From positions 1 through 49,229 of the IMG/VR virus record IMGVR_UViG_3300037168_000099: a stretch of 49,229 bases of DNA. One strand, written 5' to 3'. Made by a program: the position numbers and the translations under genes. This DNA comes from a virus. Every line of letters begins with the position of its first letter. Within the stretch, counting starts at the first letter, position 1. Of this stretch, positions 17,052 through 26,823 are shown piece by piece. A model generated the notes under the pieces. That model saw nothing but the letters and a program-made list of their open reading frames with translations, ran no database searches and was not told the DNA's origin.

Positions 17052-18941
17052 ATGGCCGACACCCAGACCCAAGACCCGCCCTCCGCCAGTTCTCCGTTCG
17101 ACGCGGGAGCGGCGCCCGTCGCTAACCTCGCAGGCTCCAGTGCATGGGGCTCATCGATCGCCTCGCTTGCCGGTAGCGGGGATGACAGAGAGATGTCCGG
17201 GCTGATCTCGGGCCTGCGCGACCTGCAGCGCAAGAAGCTGCAGAAGGACGACGAGATGACCGTCCAGATGAACGCCACCATGGCCAAGGACAAGGAGATT
17301 CGCGAGAAGGCGTTCGCACAAGAAGGCGTCGACATCGCCGAGATGCCGCAAAAGTGGGATGCGGACAAGGAGCATAAGAAGTTCGAGACCAACCCGATCG
17401 AGGGCTTCGGCTCGCTCGGCGGCATGTTCGCCATGGTCGCTTCCGCGTTCACCAAGGCGCCGATGGAGAACGCCATCAACGGCATGGCCGGTGCGATCAC
17501 CGCGATCAAGGACGGCAAGGAGCAGGACTACCAGCGCGCGTTCACCGCGTTCAAGGAGAACGTCAAGCTCGCCGACCAGCGATTCAAGATGCAGCACGGA
17601 CTTTATACCGACGCGCTCAGCCTCGCCCAGACCGACATGGCGGCGATGGAAGCGAAGATGCGCAACGCCGCGGTGCGGTTTGGCGACCAGCACGTCCTGA
17701 TGCTGGCCGACCACGGCATGGTCAAGGAAATCTACGAGTTGCAGGAGGCCCGCGCCAAGGCGCACGAGCAGATGATGAAGTCGACGGAAGCTCTCACCGA
17801 GCACCGCATGCGGCAGGACGTCTACGACCTCATGACCAAGGAGATTCCGCAGGGCCTGCCGCCCGCGATCGCAGCGGCGCACAAGCTGGCGGCGTGGAAC
17901 AAGGCGCATGACGTCAAGGACACCACGACGCCGGAGCAGGCGGTCGCCGGCCGGCTCATCAACGAGAACCCGCAGGCGACGGGCCAGGAACTGGCCCAGA
18001 TATTCAGGGACAACGGCGTCCAGGTCGGTCGGCAGCCCGAGCGCGACCGCCTCATGGAGGAGCGCATCTACTACGAGGAGCAGGCTATCCGTGACCGCGA
18101 GGGGCGCGAGCCGACTGCTGCCGAGAGCGCCAAGATCCGGGAGAGTGCTGCGGCCATGGGGCGAGCGCCGACGGGCACTGGTCCGGGCGGCGTCACCAAC
18201 ATGGGCAAGGAGCAGGCGCTGGCGGTCGAGGAGGAGATGAAGAAGGACCCCAAGCTGTCGCGCGTGGAAGCCATCGAGAAGGTCAAGCGCGCGGCTTCCA
18301 CCCCGTCAGGCAACCGCCTCGACGATCTCTCGAGCAAGATCGACCAGACCGACAACATCATCCGGGGCTCCGAGAAGCAGCTGGACTTCCTGCACACCTT
18401 CAAGGGCGGTGCCGGCCTGATGGGCAAGATCATGCGCGGCGAGGAAATCGCGTCCAACATCGTCGGCGCCGGCACCCAGTCGGAGCGCGTGGAGTTCAGG
18501 CGGCGGGTGCACGAGTTGCAGGAGATGGTGCCGCGCATCATCACCGACAGTAATGGGCGCCCGTTGAAGTCCGCGCAGGACAAGGTCGACGACTTCGTTG
18601 CCGGTCTCAACGCGGGCGACACCGGACCCAACACCATCAGGGCCTATGAAGAACTCATCGCGGAGATGCAGAAGCGCCAGGCCGACTATCGCGCACGGCG
18701 GAGCGGCGGCTTCAGCCCCGATGCCGCATCGTCCGGGGCCGGCGCACCGGCGGCGACCGCGAAGACGGAAGGCAAGCGGCCTCTGTGGGAAAGCGCGCCG
18801 ATTGATTCTGGAGCAGGCGGAAAACAGTCCAGCGCTTCCGAGGCGCCGCCGGTCGAAGGTGCCCGGAAGGCGCCCGACGGTAGCTGGTACGTGAACGACC
18901 CTGACCGCCCCGGAAAATTTCTGAAGGTAATGGTATCATAG
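17052..18941 (+). CDS. Internal virion (ejection) protein, coiled-coil rich
   Basis: This 629-residue protein starts directly after the previous stop. It is mostly helical and highly charged, with long heptad-like stretches (residues about 55-100 and 165-260). One weakly hydrophobic Gly/Ala stretch at about residues 118-155 (SLGGMFAMVASAFTKAPMEN) could enter a membrane. The C-terminus is Ala/Ser-rich and ends in a compact Trp-containing segment (WYVNDPDRPGKFLKVMVS). Internal core proteins of short-tailed phages form the channel that carries DNA across the periplasm, and this is a likely member by context. Confidence 0.7.
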   Translation: MADTQTQDPPSASSPFDAGAAPVANLAGSSAWGSSIASLAGSGDDREMSGLISGLRDLQRKKLQKDDEMTVQMNATMAKDKEIREKAFAQEGVDIAEMPQKWDADKEHKKFETNPIEGFGSLGGMFAMVASAFTKAPMENAINGMAGAITAIKDGKEQDYQRAFTAFKENVKLADQRFKMQHGLYTDALSLAQTDMAAMEAKMRNAAVRFGDQHVLMLADHGMVKEIYELQEARAKAHEQMMKSTEALTEHRMRQDVYDLMTKEIPQGLPPAIAAAHKLAAWNKAHDVKDTTTPEQAVAGRLINENPQATGQELAQIFRDNGVQVGRQPERDRLMEERIYYEEQAIRDREGREPTAAESAKIRESAAAMGRAPTGTGPGGVTNMGKEQALAVEEEMKKDPKLSRVEAIEKVKRAASTPSGNRLDDLSSKIDQTDNIIRGSEKQLDFLHTFKGGAGLMGKIMRGEEIASNIVGAGTQSERVEFRRRVHELQEMVPRIITDSNGRPLKSAQDKVDDFVAGLNAGDTGPNTIRAYEELIAEMQKRQADYRARRSGGFSPDAASSGAGAPAATAKTEGKRPLWESAPIDSGAGGKQSSASEAPPVEGARKAPDGSWYVNDPDRPGKFLKVMVS

Positions 18942-18942
18942 T

Positions 18943-19995
18943 ATGGAAATGATCCCCGTCGACCATGATCCGTTTGCTCACGGGGTGAAACCTCTTCAGA
19001 TAGACCCGCTGATCGGCGCGGAATCCAAGCTGGGGCTGACGACGTTCGGTGCGGCGCCGATGCGACAACCGAAGCTGGAACGGGTCGAGCATGATCCTTT
19101 TACTAAGGAACCTGCGTCACCCGCCCTTACGAAGCTGGAGCGGGTCGAGCACGACCCTTTCAAAGAAGCACCGGCACCCGATCTTGCGAAGCTGGCGCAG
19201 TTTGAACGGCTGGAGAAAAAGGGAGCTCCGGAAAACATCACCCGCGTGATTACCGGGCTGTACCGCGACGAAAGCGGTCAAGTGCGCGTGATGGGATCGA
19301 AAGAAGAACCCAAATCAAAAATAGCGGCCGAGCAGCAGATGCCGCGCATCGAAACAAAACCGACACTTCAGGCAGAAACCAAAGTGCCTGAGATGAAGTA
19401 CCCGCCCAAGATCATCGCTCACGCGAGCGCTCAACCGGAGTTCGTTCGCCAGGTCGAGGGGTTCTACCAAAAGCTGCCAGAGTTTCCGCAGCGCGTTTTG
19501 CGTGACGGCGGCAGCGGCGTGTACATTGGGGAAAAGCTTACTGACCACAGCCCGTGGCTGGCAGGGCAGACCCCGCGAGGCTGGCCGGCAGGGACGTCGT
19601 GGGAAAATGCGGAAGGGCTGGCGCGCAACGGCGACGTTCATATCGCCAGGACTCGCCTGGATCGTTTTAGCCGGGAGTGGGTTCCCACGCACCGAGCAGA
19701 AGGCGTGTATAACCACGAGACGGGACACGCTTTCGACTTCCACAATGATTGGCTCAGCTCGCGAGATAGGTTTTTGAAGGAATACAAGCGGGACCGGGAC
19801 AAGATAGTGTTCGACAACGAGCACGCACAGGATTTAGCCTATTATTTGCAGCGAGAAGACGCGGGACCAAAAGAAGCGTTCGCGGAAGTTTTTGCGCAGA
19901 TAATCGGGCCGGGCAGCCAAGGTGAACTGGTGCTCCAGCATTTTCCGCGCGTCGAGGCTTACATGAGAGACCTGCTGAGCAGAGGGATCAAGTGA
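18943..19995 (+). CDS. Zinc metalloprotease of the ejection module (HExxH, lethal-factor-like)
   Basis: This 350-residue protein carries HETGH at residues 258-262, followed at residues 311-315 by EAFAE, which supplies a third Glu ligand. This is the gluzincin arrangement seen in ATLF (anthrax lethal-factor-like) domains. The N-terminus has three copies of a short motif: VDHDPF at 6-11 and LERVEHDPF at 45-53 and 65-73, the latter two exactly 20 residues apart. A long charged linker joins them to the protease. The next gene ends with VEHNPFAG. The protein probably travels in the virion or acts during ejection or head maturation; the substrate is unknown. There is no signal peptide. Confidence 0.75.
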   Translation: MEMIPVDHDPFAHGVKPLQIDPLIGAESKLGLTTFGAAPMRQPKLERVEHDPFTKEPASPALTKLERVEHDPFKEAPAPDLAKLAQFERLEKKGAPENITRVITGLYRDESGQVRVMGSKEEPKSKIAAEQQMPRIETKPTLQAETKVPEMKYPPKIIAHASAQPEFVRQVEGFYQKLPEFPQRVLRDGGSGVYIGEKLTDHSPWLAGQTPRGWPAGTSWENAEGLARNGDVHIARTRLDRFSREWVPTHRAEGVYNHETGHAFDFHNDWLSSRDRFLKEYKRDRDKIVFDNEHAQDLAYYLQREDAGPKEAFAEVFAQIIGPGSQGELVLQHFPRVEAYMRDLLSRGIK

Positions 19996-20237
19996 TGGCA
20001 GAAACGTGGTTCTTCAACATGGATGGCGATAACGTGCGACTTCGGTCGCAGGTCCAGGGCGACGGCATGATTGGCGATGCTTTCTCGGAGTGCGCGCCGG
20101 GCGGCTCGATCCTGAACCTGTCGTATGCAGATCTGGCAAGCCGCAAGAGCGGTAGGGTCACCATCACAGATGGCGTCGCGCGCATCGAGCCTCAACTACA
20201 GCCGGTCGAGCACAATCCGTTTGCAGGGACCAGATGA
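19995..20237 (+). CDS. Small protein sharing the V-E-H-N-P-F tag
   Basis: This 80-residue protein has TGATG coupling to the metalloprotease gene, and its end overlaps the next ATG. The N-terminal 65 residues look like a small beta domain (TWFFNMDGDNVRLRSQ, GRVTITDGVARIEP). The last ten residues carry VEHNPFAG, matching the motif repeated in the metalloprotease. This may mark it as a substrate, inhibitor or co-packaged partner of the protease. The family is not recognised. Confidence 0.7.
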   Translation: MAETWFFNMDGDNVRLRSQVQGDGMIGDAFSECAPGGSILNLSYADLASRKSGRVTITDGVARIEPQLQPVEHNPFAGTR

Positions 20238-23200
20238 GCGACACGGATTTCGATACGGAAGCAATGCGAACCGGTGATCCCGGCACGGCGCTTGCCATGG
20301 AGCAAGGCAAACAGGTGCTGCGCCCCGAATTGCCGAAGATTTCAGGCGATGAGGACTACTTGAAATTGCCGCATGGCAAAGCCTTCATCGGTCCGGACGG
20401 GCAGACCCATTACAAGCCGATCCGCGCCGGCAAGGAAGGCGACCAGGATTACATCGCCCTCGAGGAAGGTGAGCGCTTCGCCGACCCCCAGGGCAACATG
20501 CGCACCAAGCCCAAATACGAGGGTATCGATTTCTCGCCGCAGATGCTCTACGATATCGCTCATTCCGACAAAGGCCGCAAGAAAGCGCTAGAAAAATATT
20601 ACCCGGGCAAGGTCAAGGAAGACCCCAACGGCGGCTTCTACATCGAGGACGAGGACGGTAAGCTACGGAAGCCCAGCCGGGGGCTGAGCAAGTTTACCGC
20701 CGGTGCCGCATCGGAAGCTATCCCCATGGTGCTGTCGGGTGGTGGCGCCCTGCTGGGCGGTGCGGTCGGTACTTTGGCTGAACCTGGCGGGGGTACGTTT
20801 GTCGGGGGTGCGGCTGGCGGTTACGGCGGCGGCTACATGGGTCAGCGGATTAACGACATTTTCGCTCAGTTGGCAGGCGTCTATGACCCGGAAGGCGGTG
20901 AGGCCAACGCACGGATGTCTGGTTATGCTGGCGCATTAGGCGACGTTGGCGGCCGAGCGATCGCAGCGGCCGCGCCCGCAGTCAAGGAAATCGTGGGTGC
21001 GGGGAGCCGCGGTGCGGCCAAGACGACGGCCAAGTTCCTGGGCGCTAATCCGGAGAAGCTGGAAACCACGCTGCCGATCGCCGAGAAAGGCGAGCAGCCC
21101 GGCGCCGGCCCCTTTGGCCTATCCAAGCCGGGCACCGCGGTGTCGCCGTCGGCGATATTCGAATCCTCGCCGCATCTGACCAACGTCGCCGAGACCTTGC
21201 AGCAGAAGTTCGACGCCTCCGACACCTACCTGCAAAATGCCGAGAAGTTCATGGACAAGCGCGCCAAGGACATCCTGGCGCACAAGGACATCGGCAGCAT
21301 CGTGGAGGACTCGCTGGTGCACCCCAAGGCGGCGGTGTCGACCGAGGAGGCGGGCTCGCTGCTCAAGGAGTCGGCGCGGCTGCGCGCAGTCAACCAGTCG
21401 GTCGAGGCCGACCGGCAGTTGGCGGAAGCGCTCGCCAACCGGCGTGCGGCGGTCGAGGCCAAGCACGCGCCTGACATCGAGGCGCATCGCGCCCGCAACG
21501 AGAGCGTGATCAAGACCGCCACGCAGGCCAAGACGGCAGCCGACAACCTCGTCAACGAGGGCTTCCAGGCGATCGAGAAGCAGGCCAACGACGCCATCCG
21601 GGTGGCCCAGGTCGGACATAACGCCGGCGACCTTTGGCGCACGGTGGCGGAGAGCTTTGTCGGCCTGCGCAAGAGCATCGGCGTGCGGGCGAGCAAAATG
21701 TACGAAGACGCCGAGACGGCATCGGGCGGGCTGGTGCCGCCGGGAGCTAACGGACTATCGGTGCCCGCATGGCGTCTGCTGGATGAACTGCCCGAGGGCT
21801 TTGAGTCGTTGCACCCCTCGATCGTCAAGAAGCTGCGCGACATGGCGGGGCTCAAGGACCCTAAGACCGGTGAATGGGTCAAGGAGCCAGTCGATGCAAC
21901 GTGGGTGCAGTTGCACAATCTGCGCTCCCAGATTCGGCAGGACATCAAATGGAATGACCTTCCATCTGACATCAAGAACGGTACGCTCAAGCACCTCGAC
22001 GGCAAGATCAGTGAAGTGCTGCACCCGCTTGAAGCAGGCGCGCATCCGAATATCAAGGAAGCCTCCCAGCTCCTCAAGTTGGCCGACGCCTTCTACCGCG
22101 AGAACATGGGGCCGCTGAACAACCAGCAGATCAAGTCGCTGGTCAAGGCGCTCGACAGCGGCCTGCAGGCCGATCCCAAGGCGCTGCTGAAAGCGACTAT
22201 CCGCGAGGGCAAGACCGAAGTCGCCGAGACCATCAAGAAAACCGTCGGCCCGCAAACCTGGGACGCCATGCGCGCGGCCGACGTGCAGGACATGCTGCAA
22301 TCCTCGCGCATGACCGACGGCAGTATTGACGCCATGAAATTCGCCAAGCAGGTCGAGGACCGCTTCCAGAACGGCGTGCTCGGCGTGCTGCACGGGCCGG
22401 CCGGCGAGGCCCGCCTGCGGCAGCAGGCCAACTACATCCAGCAACTGCGTGGCAAGATGCCGATCACCCCGCGCCCGGGCGACACCGCCAACGACATCAT
22501 CCTGCGCGCTCGTGCCGCGGCGGCGGACGCCGAGAACCTGGCCAAGACCGACCCGCTCAAGGCCATGAACAACGAGATGCGCAAGGTGGAAGCGGCGGTC
22601 AAGCGGGAGCTGGCGGCCGGCCGCAAGCCCGACCCCCTCGCCTTTCTCAACGAGAGCACCGTTGGCGCCAACAAAGCGGTCGACCGCATCCTCGGCGACC
22701 CTGACCTCATCGTGGCGGCCTCCCGCGCCTTCCCGGGCGGCGAGAAGTCGGCCGAATTCCAGCTGCTGCGGCAGGTCTGGACCCAGCGCTTCCTGAGTGA
22801 GACGCTGGAGCCCGGCGAGCGGCTGGCGGCGACCTCCAAGGAGATTCAGGAGCTGATGTTCCCGGGCGTCACGCTCGACGACATGCACATGCTGGCCAAG
22901 GAGATGAAGCTCTTGATGTCCGGCGCCACCGTGCGCGGCGGGGACAACATGGGTGGCTCGATGATGGCGCAGGCGGCGGTCGAGAACCCGGCTGGCCGGA
23001 TCTCGGGGCTGGGCAAACTGGCGGGCCCGGCCAAGCTGATCCCGGGCAGCAACTTCGCCATGCGCGCCGGGCTAACCGCCTACTATAACACCGTGCGCGG
23101 GCTCCTGACCTCCCCCTCCACATTGCGCTGGCTGCGGAAAGGGCTAACATCCCGGGATCCGGAGGCCAAGGCCGCCGCGCGCGCCGAGTTGCGGGCTGCC

Positions 23201-23278
23201 CTGCAGCGGGGCGGGGCGCAAGGGGCCATGATCGGGCAGGGCATTAACCAGTGGGCGGGCGGCGAGAACCAGCAATGA
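20234..23278 (+). CDS. Large internal virion (ejection) protein with glycine-zipper segment
   Basis: At 1014 residues this is the largest protein in the genome. Residues about 1-150 are polar, with small repeated strands. Residues about 160-205 form a glycine-zipper hydrophobic stretch (MVLSGGGALLGGAVGTLAEP, GGAAGGYGGGYMGQ) able to insert in a membrane. The remainder is helical with long coiled coils (residues about 340-450 and 640-760). Large internal proteins of podoviruses (compare T7 gp16 by position and size only) form the trans-envelope ejection channel. I see no lysozyme or protease motif. Confidence 0.75.
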   Translation: MSDTDFDTEAMRTGDPGTALAMEQGKQVLRPELPKISGDEDYLKLPHGKAFIGPDGQTHYKPIRAGKEGDQDYIALEEGERFADPQGNMRTKPKYEGIDFSPQMLYDIAHSDKGRKKALEKYYPGKVKEDPNGGFYIEDEDGKLRKPSRGLSKFTAGAASEAIPMVLSGGGALLGGAVGTLAEPGGGTFVGGAAGGYGGGYMGQRINDIFAQLAGVYDPEGGEANARMSGYAGALGDVGGRAIAAAAPAVKEIVGAGSRGAAKTTAKFLGANPEKLETTLPIAEKGEQPGAGPFGLSKPGTAVSPSAIFESSPHLTNVAETLQQKFDASDTYLQNAEKFMDKRAKDILAHKDIGSIVEDSLVHPKAAVSTEEAGSLLKESARLRAVNQSVEADRQLAEALANRRAAVEAKHAPDIEAHRARNESVIKTATQAKTAADNLVNEGFQAIEKQANDAIRVAQVGHNAGDLWRTVAESFVGLRKSIGVRASKMYEDAETASGGLVPPGANGLSVPAWRLLDELPEGFESLHPSIVKKLRDMAGLKDPKTGEWVKEPVDATWVQLHNLRSQIRQDIKWNDLPSDIKNGTLKHLDGKISEVLHPLEAGAHPNIKEASQLLKLADAFYRENMGPLNNQQIKSLVKALDSGLQADPKALLKATIREGKTEVAETIKKTVGPQTWDAMRAADVQDMLQSSRMTDGSIDAMKFAKQVEDRFQNGVLGVLHGPAGEARLRQQANYIQQLRGKMPITPRPGDTANDIILRARAAAADAENLAKTDPLKAMNNEMRKVEAAVKRELAAGRKPDPLAFLNESTVGANKAVDRILGDPDLIVAASRAFPGGEKSAEFQLLRQVWTQRFLSETLEPGERLAATSKEIQELMFPGVTLDDMHMLAKEMKLLMSGATVRGGDNMGGSMMAQAAVENPAGRISGLGKLAGPAKLIPGSNFAMRAGLTAYYNTVRGLLTSPSTLRWLRKGLTSRDPEAKAAARAELRAALQRGGAQGAMIGQGINQWAGGENQQ

Positions 23279-23487
23279 GCGACTTTCTGGACGAATACGA
23301 GGGCCTGGCCGCCGAGCTCGCCAAAGAGGCGCGGGCGGCTTCGGTCGCTTTCGGCGACAAGATCGACGCCCTGAAGGCGCTGACCCCCTTCTACGTCTAC
23401 AAGATGAAGAACATGAAGCCGGTCGACGACAGCGCCGACATGACGTTCGACCGCTTCCAGCGCGACATCCACGCCACGGAGAACTGA
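23275..23487 (+). CDS. Small helical protein, 70 aa
   Basis: The ATG overlaps the stop of the large ejection protein by four bases. The protein is acidic and helical (FLDEYEGLAAELAKEARAAS) with a conserved-looking centre FYVYKMKNMK. It lies between ejection and membrane-protein genes, so it may be a late assembly factor. Its function is unknown. Confidence 0.65.
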   Translation: MSDFLDEYEGLAAELAKEARAASVAFGDKIDALKALTPFYVYKMKNMKPVDDSADMTFDRFQRDIHATEN

Positions 23488-23488
23488 C

Positions 23489-23773
23489 ATGGCCAAGGAA
23501 AACCCCGGATTCGAGATTGTTGGCGGCACCGAGGTCGAACAGCCTCCGGCGCCGGCCGCCAACGGCCTCCACATCGCCATGCTGACGATCGCCCTCAAGG
23601 CGCTCAGCCAGCGCGCGCTGACCGCAGCAACCGACCTGTTCACCCTGATCACCGTCGCCGGTGCCTTTTACCTCTGGTACCTGACGCCCGACCCCAACGA
23701 CAAGCAGATCATTTCGCTGTCGATTTATGCGGCGTTCACGCTGGCGGCCAACTGGATCGTGAGGCGGAAGTGA
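23489..23773 (+). CDS. Two-helix membrane protein, holin-like candidate
   Basis: This 94-residue protein has a soluble N-terminus and two predicted membrane segments (residues about 52-66 LFTLITVAGAFYLWY and 74-90 IISLSIYAAFTLAANWI) separated by a short charged turn, ending WIVRRK. The size fits a class II holin. Its place before the fibre gene, far from the endolysin, makes an ejection-associated membrane protein equally possible. Its end overlaps the ATG of the fibre gene by one base. Confidence 0.6.
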   Translation: MAKENPGFEIVGGTEVEQPPAPAANGLHIAMLTIALKALSQRALTAATDLFTLITVAGAFYLWYLTPDPNDKQIISLSIYAAFTLAANWIVRRK

Positions 23774-25758
23774 TGAAGAAGGTACTGCTTGGCGCGGCAG
23801 CGCTGCTATGGGCCGTCCCGGCGCTGGCGCAGGTCCAGCAATCCGGCACTGTCACCGCTCGGCACCCCGCCTACTGGGTGACCTCGGGCGCGATCGGGGA
23901 TCCCGGCGGGGCTACCGACAGCGCGCTGTCCAGCCTCGGCGTCACCAACGAGGGCGGGCCCGGGCTCTGCGTCTCCAGCCAGCGGGCATCGGCCGCCGGC
24001 CGCCAGCAGTTGTGCCTGAGCACGGGGACCTCGACCGGCGCCACCATCTCACTGACCAATCTCGGCACCGCGCCCTCGGCGCCGCTCAGTTTTGTCATCG
24101 ACGGGACGACCTATCCGTTCCCCGGCTCGCTGGCCAACATCACCATCGGGACCACGCCAGTTATCAGTGGCACAACCGGACTGTGCCTGTACGTGACGGG
24201 CGGCGTCGTGGGACAGCAGAACTGCACGCTGTCGGCCATCACCTCTTTGACTGGCGATGTCACGGCAACCGGGCCCGGACCGTCCATCGCGACGCTTGCC
24301 GCTTCCGGTGTTGCCGCCGGCACTTACGGATCAACAACTTTAGTCCCTATCATCACCGTGGATGCCAAGGGGCGAATCACCGCTGTCACCACTACTGCTC
24401 CCGGCATCACGGTCGGCAGCACGGTCGTCAGTTCCGGCATTACCAACGGGTTGCTGTACGCCAACGGCAGCGTGCTAGGTAACCTGGCTACCGGCAATAG
24501 CGGGGTGCTGGTTACCAGTGCCGGCGGCGCACCTTCCATTGCGACGACACTTCCTTCCGGGTTGTCGATCCCGTCCCCCACTTTTACGGGAACTGAGACC
24601 TTCCCCGATGCCGCAACGTGGACTTCCAGCGGCATCAGTAAAGCGGCAGCTCTTAGTGTCGGCAGCGCTACGCTTCCCGCGGGCGGTAATGTCAGCATTA
24701 GCGGCGCGTACCAGATCAACGGCACTCAGATTTCCGCGACGAGTGCTTTGAGCGATGGAAAGACTGGCACAGGAGCCCTTGCCGGATCGATAGGGCCTAC
24801 GATTAGCGGCAATTGGGCAGGAAATGCCACATTTTCAGGAAACATCGTTCACAGCGGACAGTTAAGCGCGACGGGCACCTCGGCGCCTGCTTCGGCGGGC
24901 GGCCAAGTCTACGTTATGGGCACGATCGCGGTACCCACGTTATCCAATACCGGACAGGGCGCTATCTACGACACGGTGGTTGGCGGGTTGATGCTACAAG
25001 GAGACGGATCGACCTCGGACTTCACGCTGGCCAACAAGGCGGGCACTACGGTCTTTACGGTGCCGACCGGGACGGCCAAGCTGAATTTCCCCGGGCTTGT
25101 GTCCGGCACTTGTTCCAGCGGCCTCGCGCTTGATTCCGGAGGAAACCTGGTCGAGGACTCATGCCCTGGTGCGGCGGCGGCCATCCAAGTCGGTACTACC
25201 ACAGTCAACAGCGGCACCAACAACTTCGTGCTGACTGCGGGCGCTGGTACTTTGGCCAACGTCACGGAAGCCAGTCTCCTGACTGCTGGCACCGGCATCA
25301 CGATCACCGGGACGACGACCGCGACGATCGCGGTAACCGCGCCCGTTTCAGTTTCGGCCACGATCGCGGTACCGAGTCAAACGACCAGCACGACCTTCGT
25401 TCAGATGGGGCTCGGAACCTCTTGTAAATTTACGCCTACCCAGACCGGTACCGTTCTAATATTCATAAATGGCACGCTAACGAACAATACGATCAGCGAC
25501 GTCACCAGGGCGGAGTTGACCTACGGTACCGGAACGGCACCTTCGAACGGCGCCGCTCAGACCGGGACGGCCATCGCGGTAACGAACAACTTTTCTGCGC
25601 TGGCGGCAAACGCTCAGACCCCGTCTACCTTGGCTTATGTAATTTCGGGTCTAAGCCTAAGCACGGCGTATTGGTTCGACGCTGCGGTAGATGTTAACGC
25701 CGGGACCGGAGGTTACAGCGGCACCAACGTAGGATGCTCTGCGTTCGAACTTCCGTAG
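23773..25758 (+). CDS. Tail fibre-like protein with a signal peptide
   Basis: This 661-residue protein opens with a textbook signal peptide, MKKVLLGAAALLWAVPALAQ, with a likely cut after ALA-Q. The rest is Gly/Thr/Ser/Val-rich and repetitive, with fibre-type stretches such as ITSLTGDVTATGPGPSIATL and TPAT-like turns, and a compact C-terminal domain from about residue 545. It is followed by an esterase gene, as in receptor-binding modules. A Sec signal on a virion protein is unusual; it may instead be secreted or moved to the envelope. The GTG at 23770 is less likely than the ATG at 23773. Confidence 0.75.
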   Translation: MKKVLLGAAALLWAVPALAQVQQSGTVTARHPAYWVTSGAIGDPGGATDSALSSLGVTNEGGPGLCVSSQRASAAGRQQLCLSTGTSTGATISLTNLGTAPSAPLSFVIDGTTYPFPGSLANITIGTTPVISGTTGLCLYVTGGVVGQQNCTLSAITSLTGDVTATGPGPSIATLAASGVAAGTYGSTTLVPIITVDAKGRITAVTTTAPGITVGSTVVSSGITNGLLYANGSVLGNLATGNSGVLVTSAGGAPSIATTLPSGLSIPSPTFTGTETFPDAATWTSSGISKAAALSVGSATLPAGGNVSISGAYQINGTQISATSALSDGKTGTGALAGSIGPTISGNWAGNATFSGNIVHSGQLSATGTSAPASAGGQVYVMGTIAVPTLSNTGQGAIYDTVVGGLMLQGDGSTSDFTLANKAGTTVFTVPTGTAKLNFPGLVSGTCSSGLALDSGGNLVEDSCPGAAAAIQVGTTTVNSGTNNFVLTAGAGTLANVTEASLLTAGTGITITGTTTATIAVTAPVSVSATIAVPSQTTSTTFVQMGLGTSCKFTPTQTGTVLIFINGTLTNNTISDVTRAELTYGTGTAPSNGAAQTGTAIAVTNNFSALAANAQTPSTLAYVISGLSLSTAYWFDAAVDVNAGTGGYSGTNVGCSAFELP

Positions 25759-25767
25759 GGAGAAGAA

Positions 25768-26811
25768 ATGACTAATGTTTTGCAAACCGTAACTGTGTGG
25801 TCCTCGTTAGGCGGTCCATCACTTCCTGCATCAACTGGACAGATACTTGATCAAGTCTCAGCGCAGGCCGTGATCTCCGCCAACATCGCATCCGCTCCGA
25901 GCGAGGGCCTTATAGTCAACGCTGACAATTCAATTACCGATCCCGTTAGCGGCATCACGATATTGCAGTGGTTCGTTACCGCCGATCCGTTCTACGACGT
26001 TCCGCTGCATCCTTTATGCGGCGGGTCCCCTCCAGTTCCTGCCACTATCGCACCGCAGACATGGGGCGCCGGCACGCTCAAGATTTTCTCGGTTGGTCAA
26101 TCGCATGCCACCAATGCGGGTCGCTTTCGTGCTACGGCGCGCGGGATTGGATCGTGGGAGGGCTGCTATGCTGCCGGCCACTACTACGCCATGAGCGACC
26201 CGGTGCCGTTTGCGGACGGGACGGACGGCAGTATCTGGCCACACTTCGCAGATGCGGCGATCGGCGCGCTCCTGCCGAACGGCAGTAATTGTAACCGGGT
26301 TGTCGTCGGCGGCTATCCTCGTGGCGGCGCATCGGTCGTTGATTTCATGACCGGAGGTGTCTACAGCGCGGCCATGGTTGCGGAGGCGGCCTCGTATCTA
26401 AGCATCGTCGGGCAGCCTACATTTACCCACGTCTGTCAGGGTCCAGCGGACGTCGGCATGCCGGCTACAACTTGGGTCAATAATTGGCTTGCGGTAATCG
26501 GCATCTTGCGCGGCATTGGCATGACGTCGCCTATCATGGTCGATACAGACACGATCTGCAATTTCCGTGACTCGACCACTCCGGCACCAAATACGGCGTC
26601 GAATCGAACGGCTGCGGACCTGATCGCGATCGAGGTCAATCGCCAGATTATGAGATCAGCCCAGGCAACGCTCGGCAGCTACAATGCCAACTTCCGACCC
26701 GGCGCCAATATCGACCTAATAGATTGGCGTCTGCGGGCCTACTGTGATGGCTGTCACTTCGGAGAGCTGGGCATGGTGGCCCATGCACAGGCGCTGGTTG
26801 CTGCGATATAG
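25768..26811 (+). CDS. SGNH-type hydrolase, probable carbohydrate esterase
   Basis: This 347-residue protein contains FSVGQSHATNAG (residues about 109-120), a GQS block I with the nucleophile Ser as in sialate O-acetylesterase-type SGNH enzymes. Further along are VVVGGYPRGGASVVDF, which could supply the Gly block, and near the C-terminus DGCHFGELGM, a D-x-x-H block V with the catalytic Asp and His. Phage enzymes of this kind remove acetyl groups from host surface polysaccharide during adsorption. It directly follows the fibre gene. There is no signal peptide. The substrate is inferred. Confidence 0.7.
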   Translation: MTNVLQTVTVWSSLGGPSLPASTGQILDQVSAQAVISANIASAPSEGLIVNADNSITDPVSGITILQWFVTADPFYDVPLHPLCGGSPPVPATIAPQTWGAGTLKIFSVGQSHATNAGRFRATARGIGSWEGCYAAGHYYAMSDPVPFADGTDGSIWPHFADAAIGALLPNGSNCNRVVVGGYPRGGASVVDFMTGGVYSAAMVAEAASYLSIVGQPTFTHVCQGPADVGMPATTWVNNWLAVIGILRGIGMTSPIMVDTDTICNFRDSTTPAPNTASNRTAADLIAIEVNRQIMRSAQATLGSYNANFRPGANIDLIDWRLRAYCDGCHFGELGMVAHAQALVAAI

Positions 26812-26823
26812 AAAGAAACCAAA

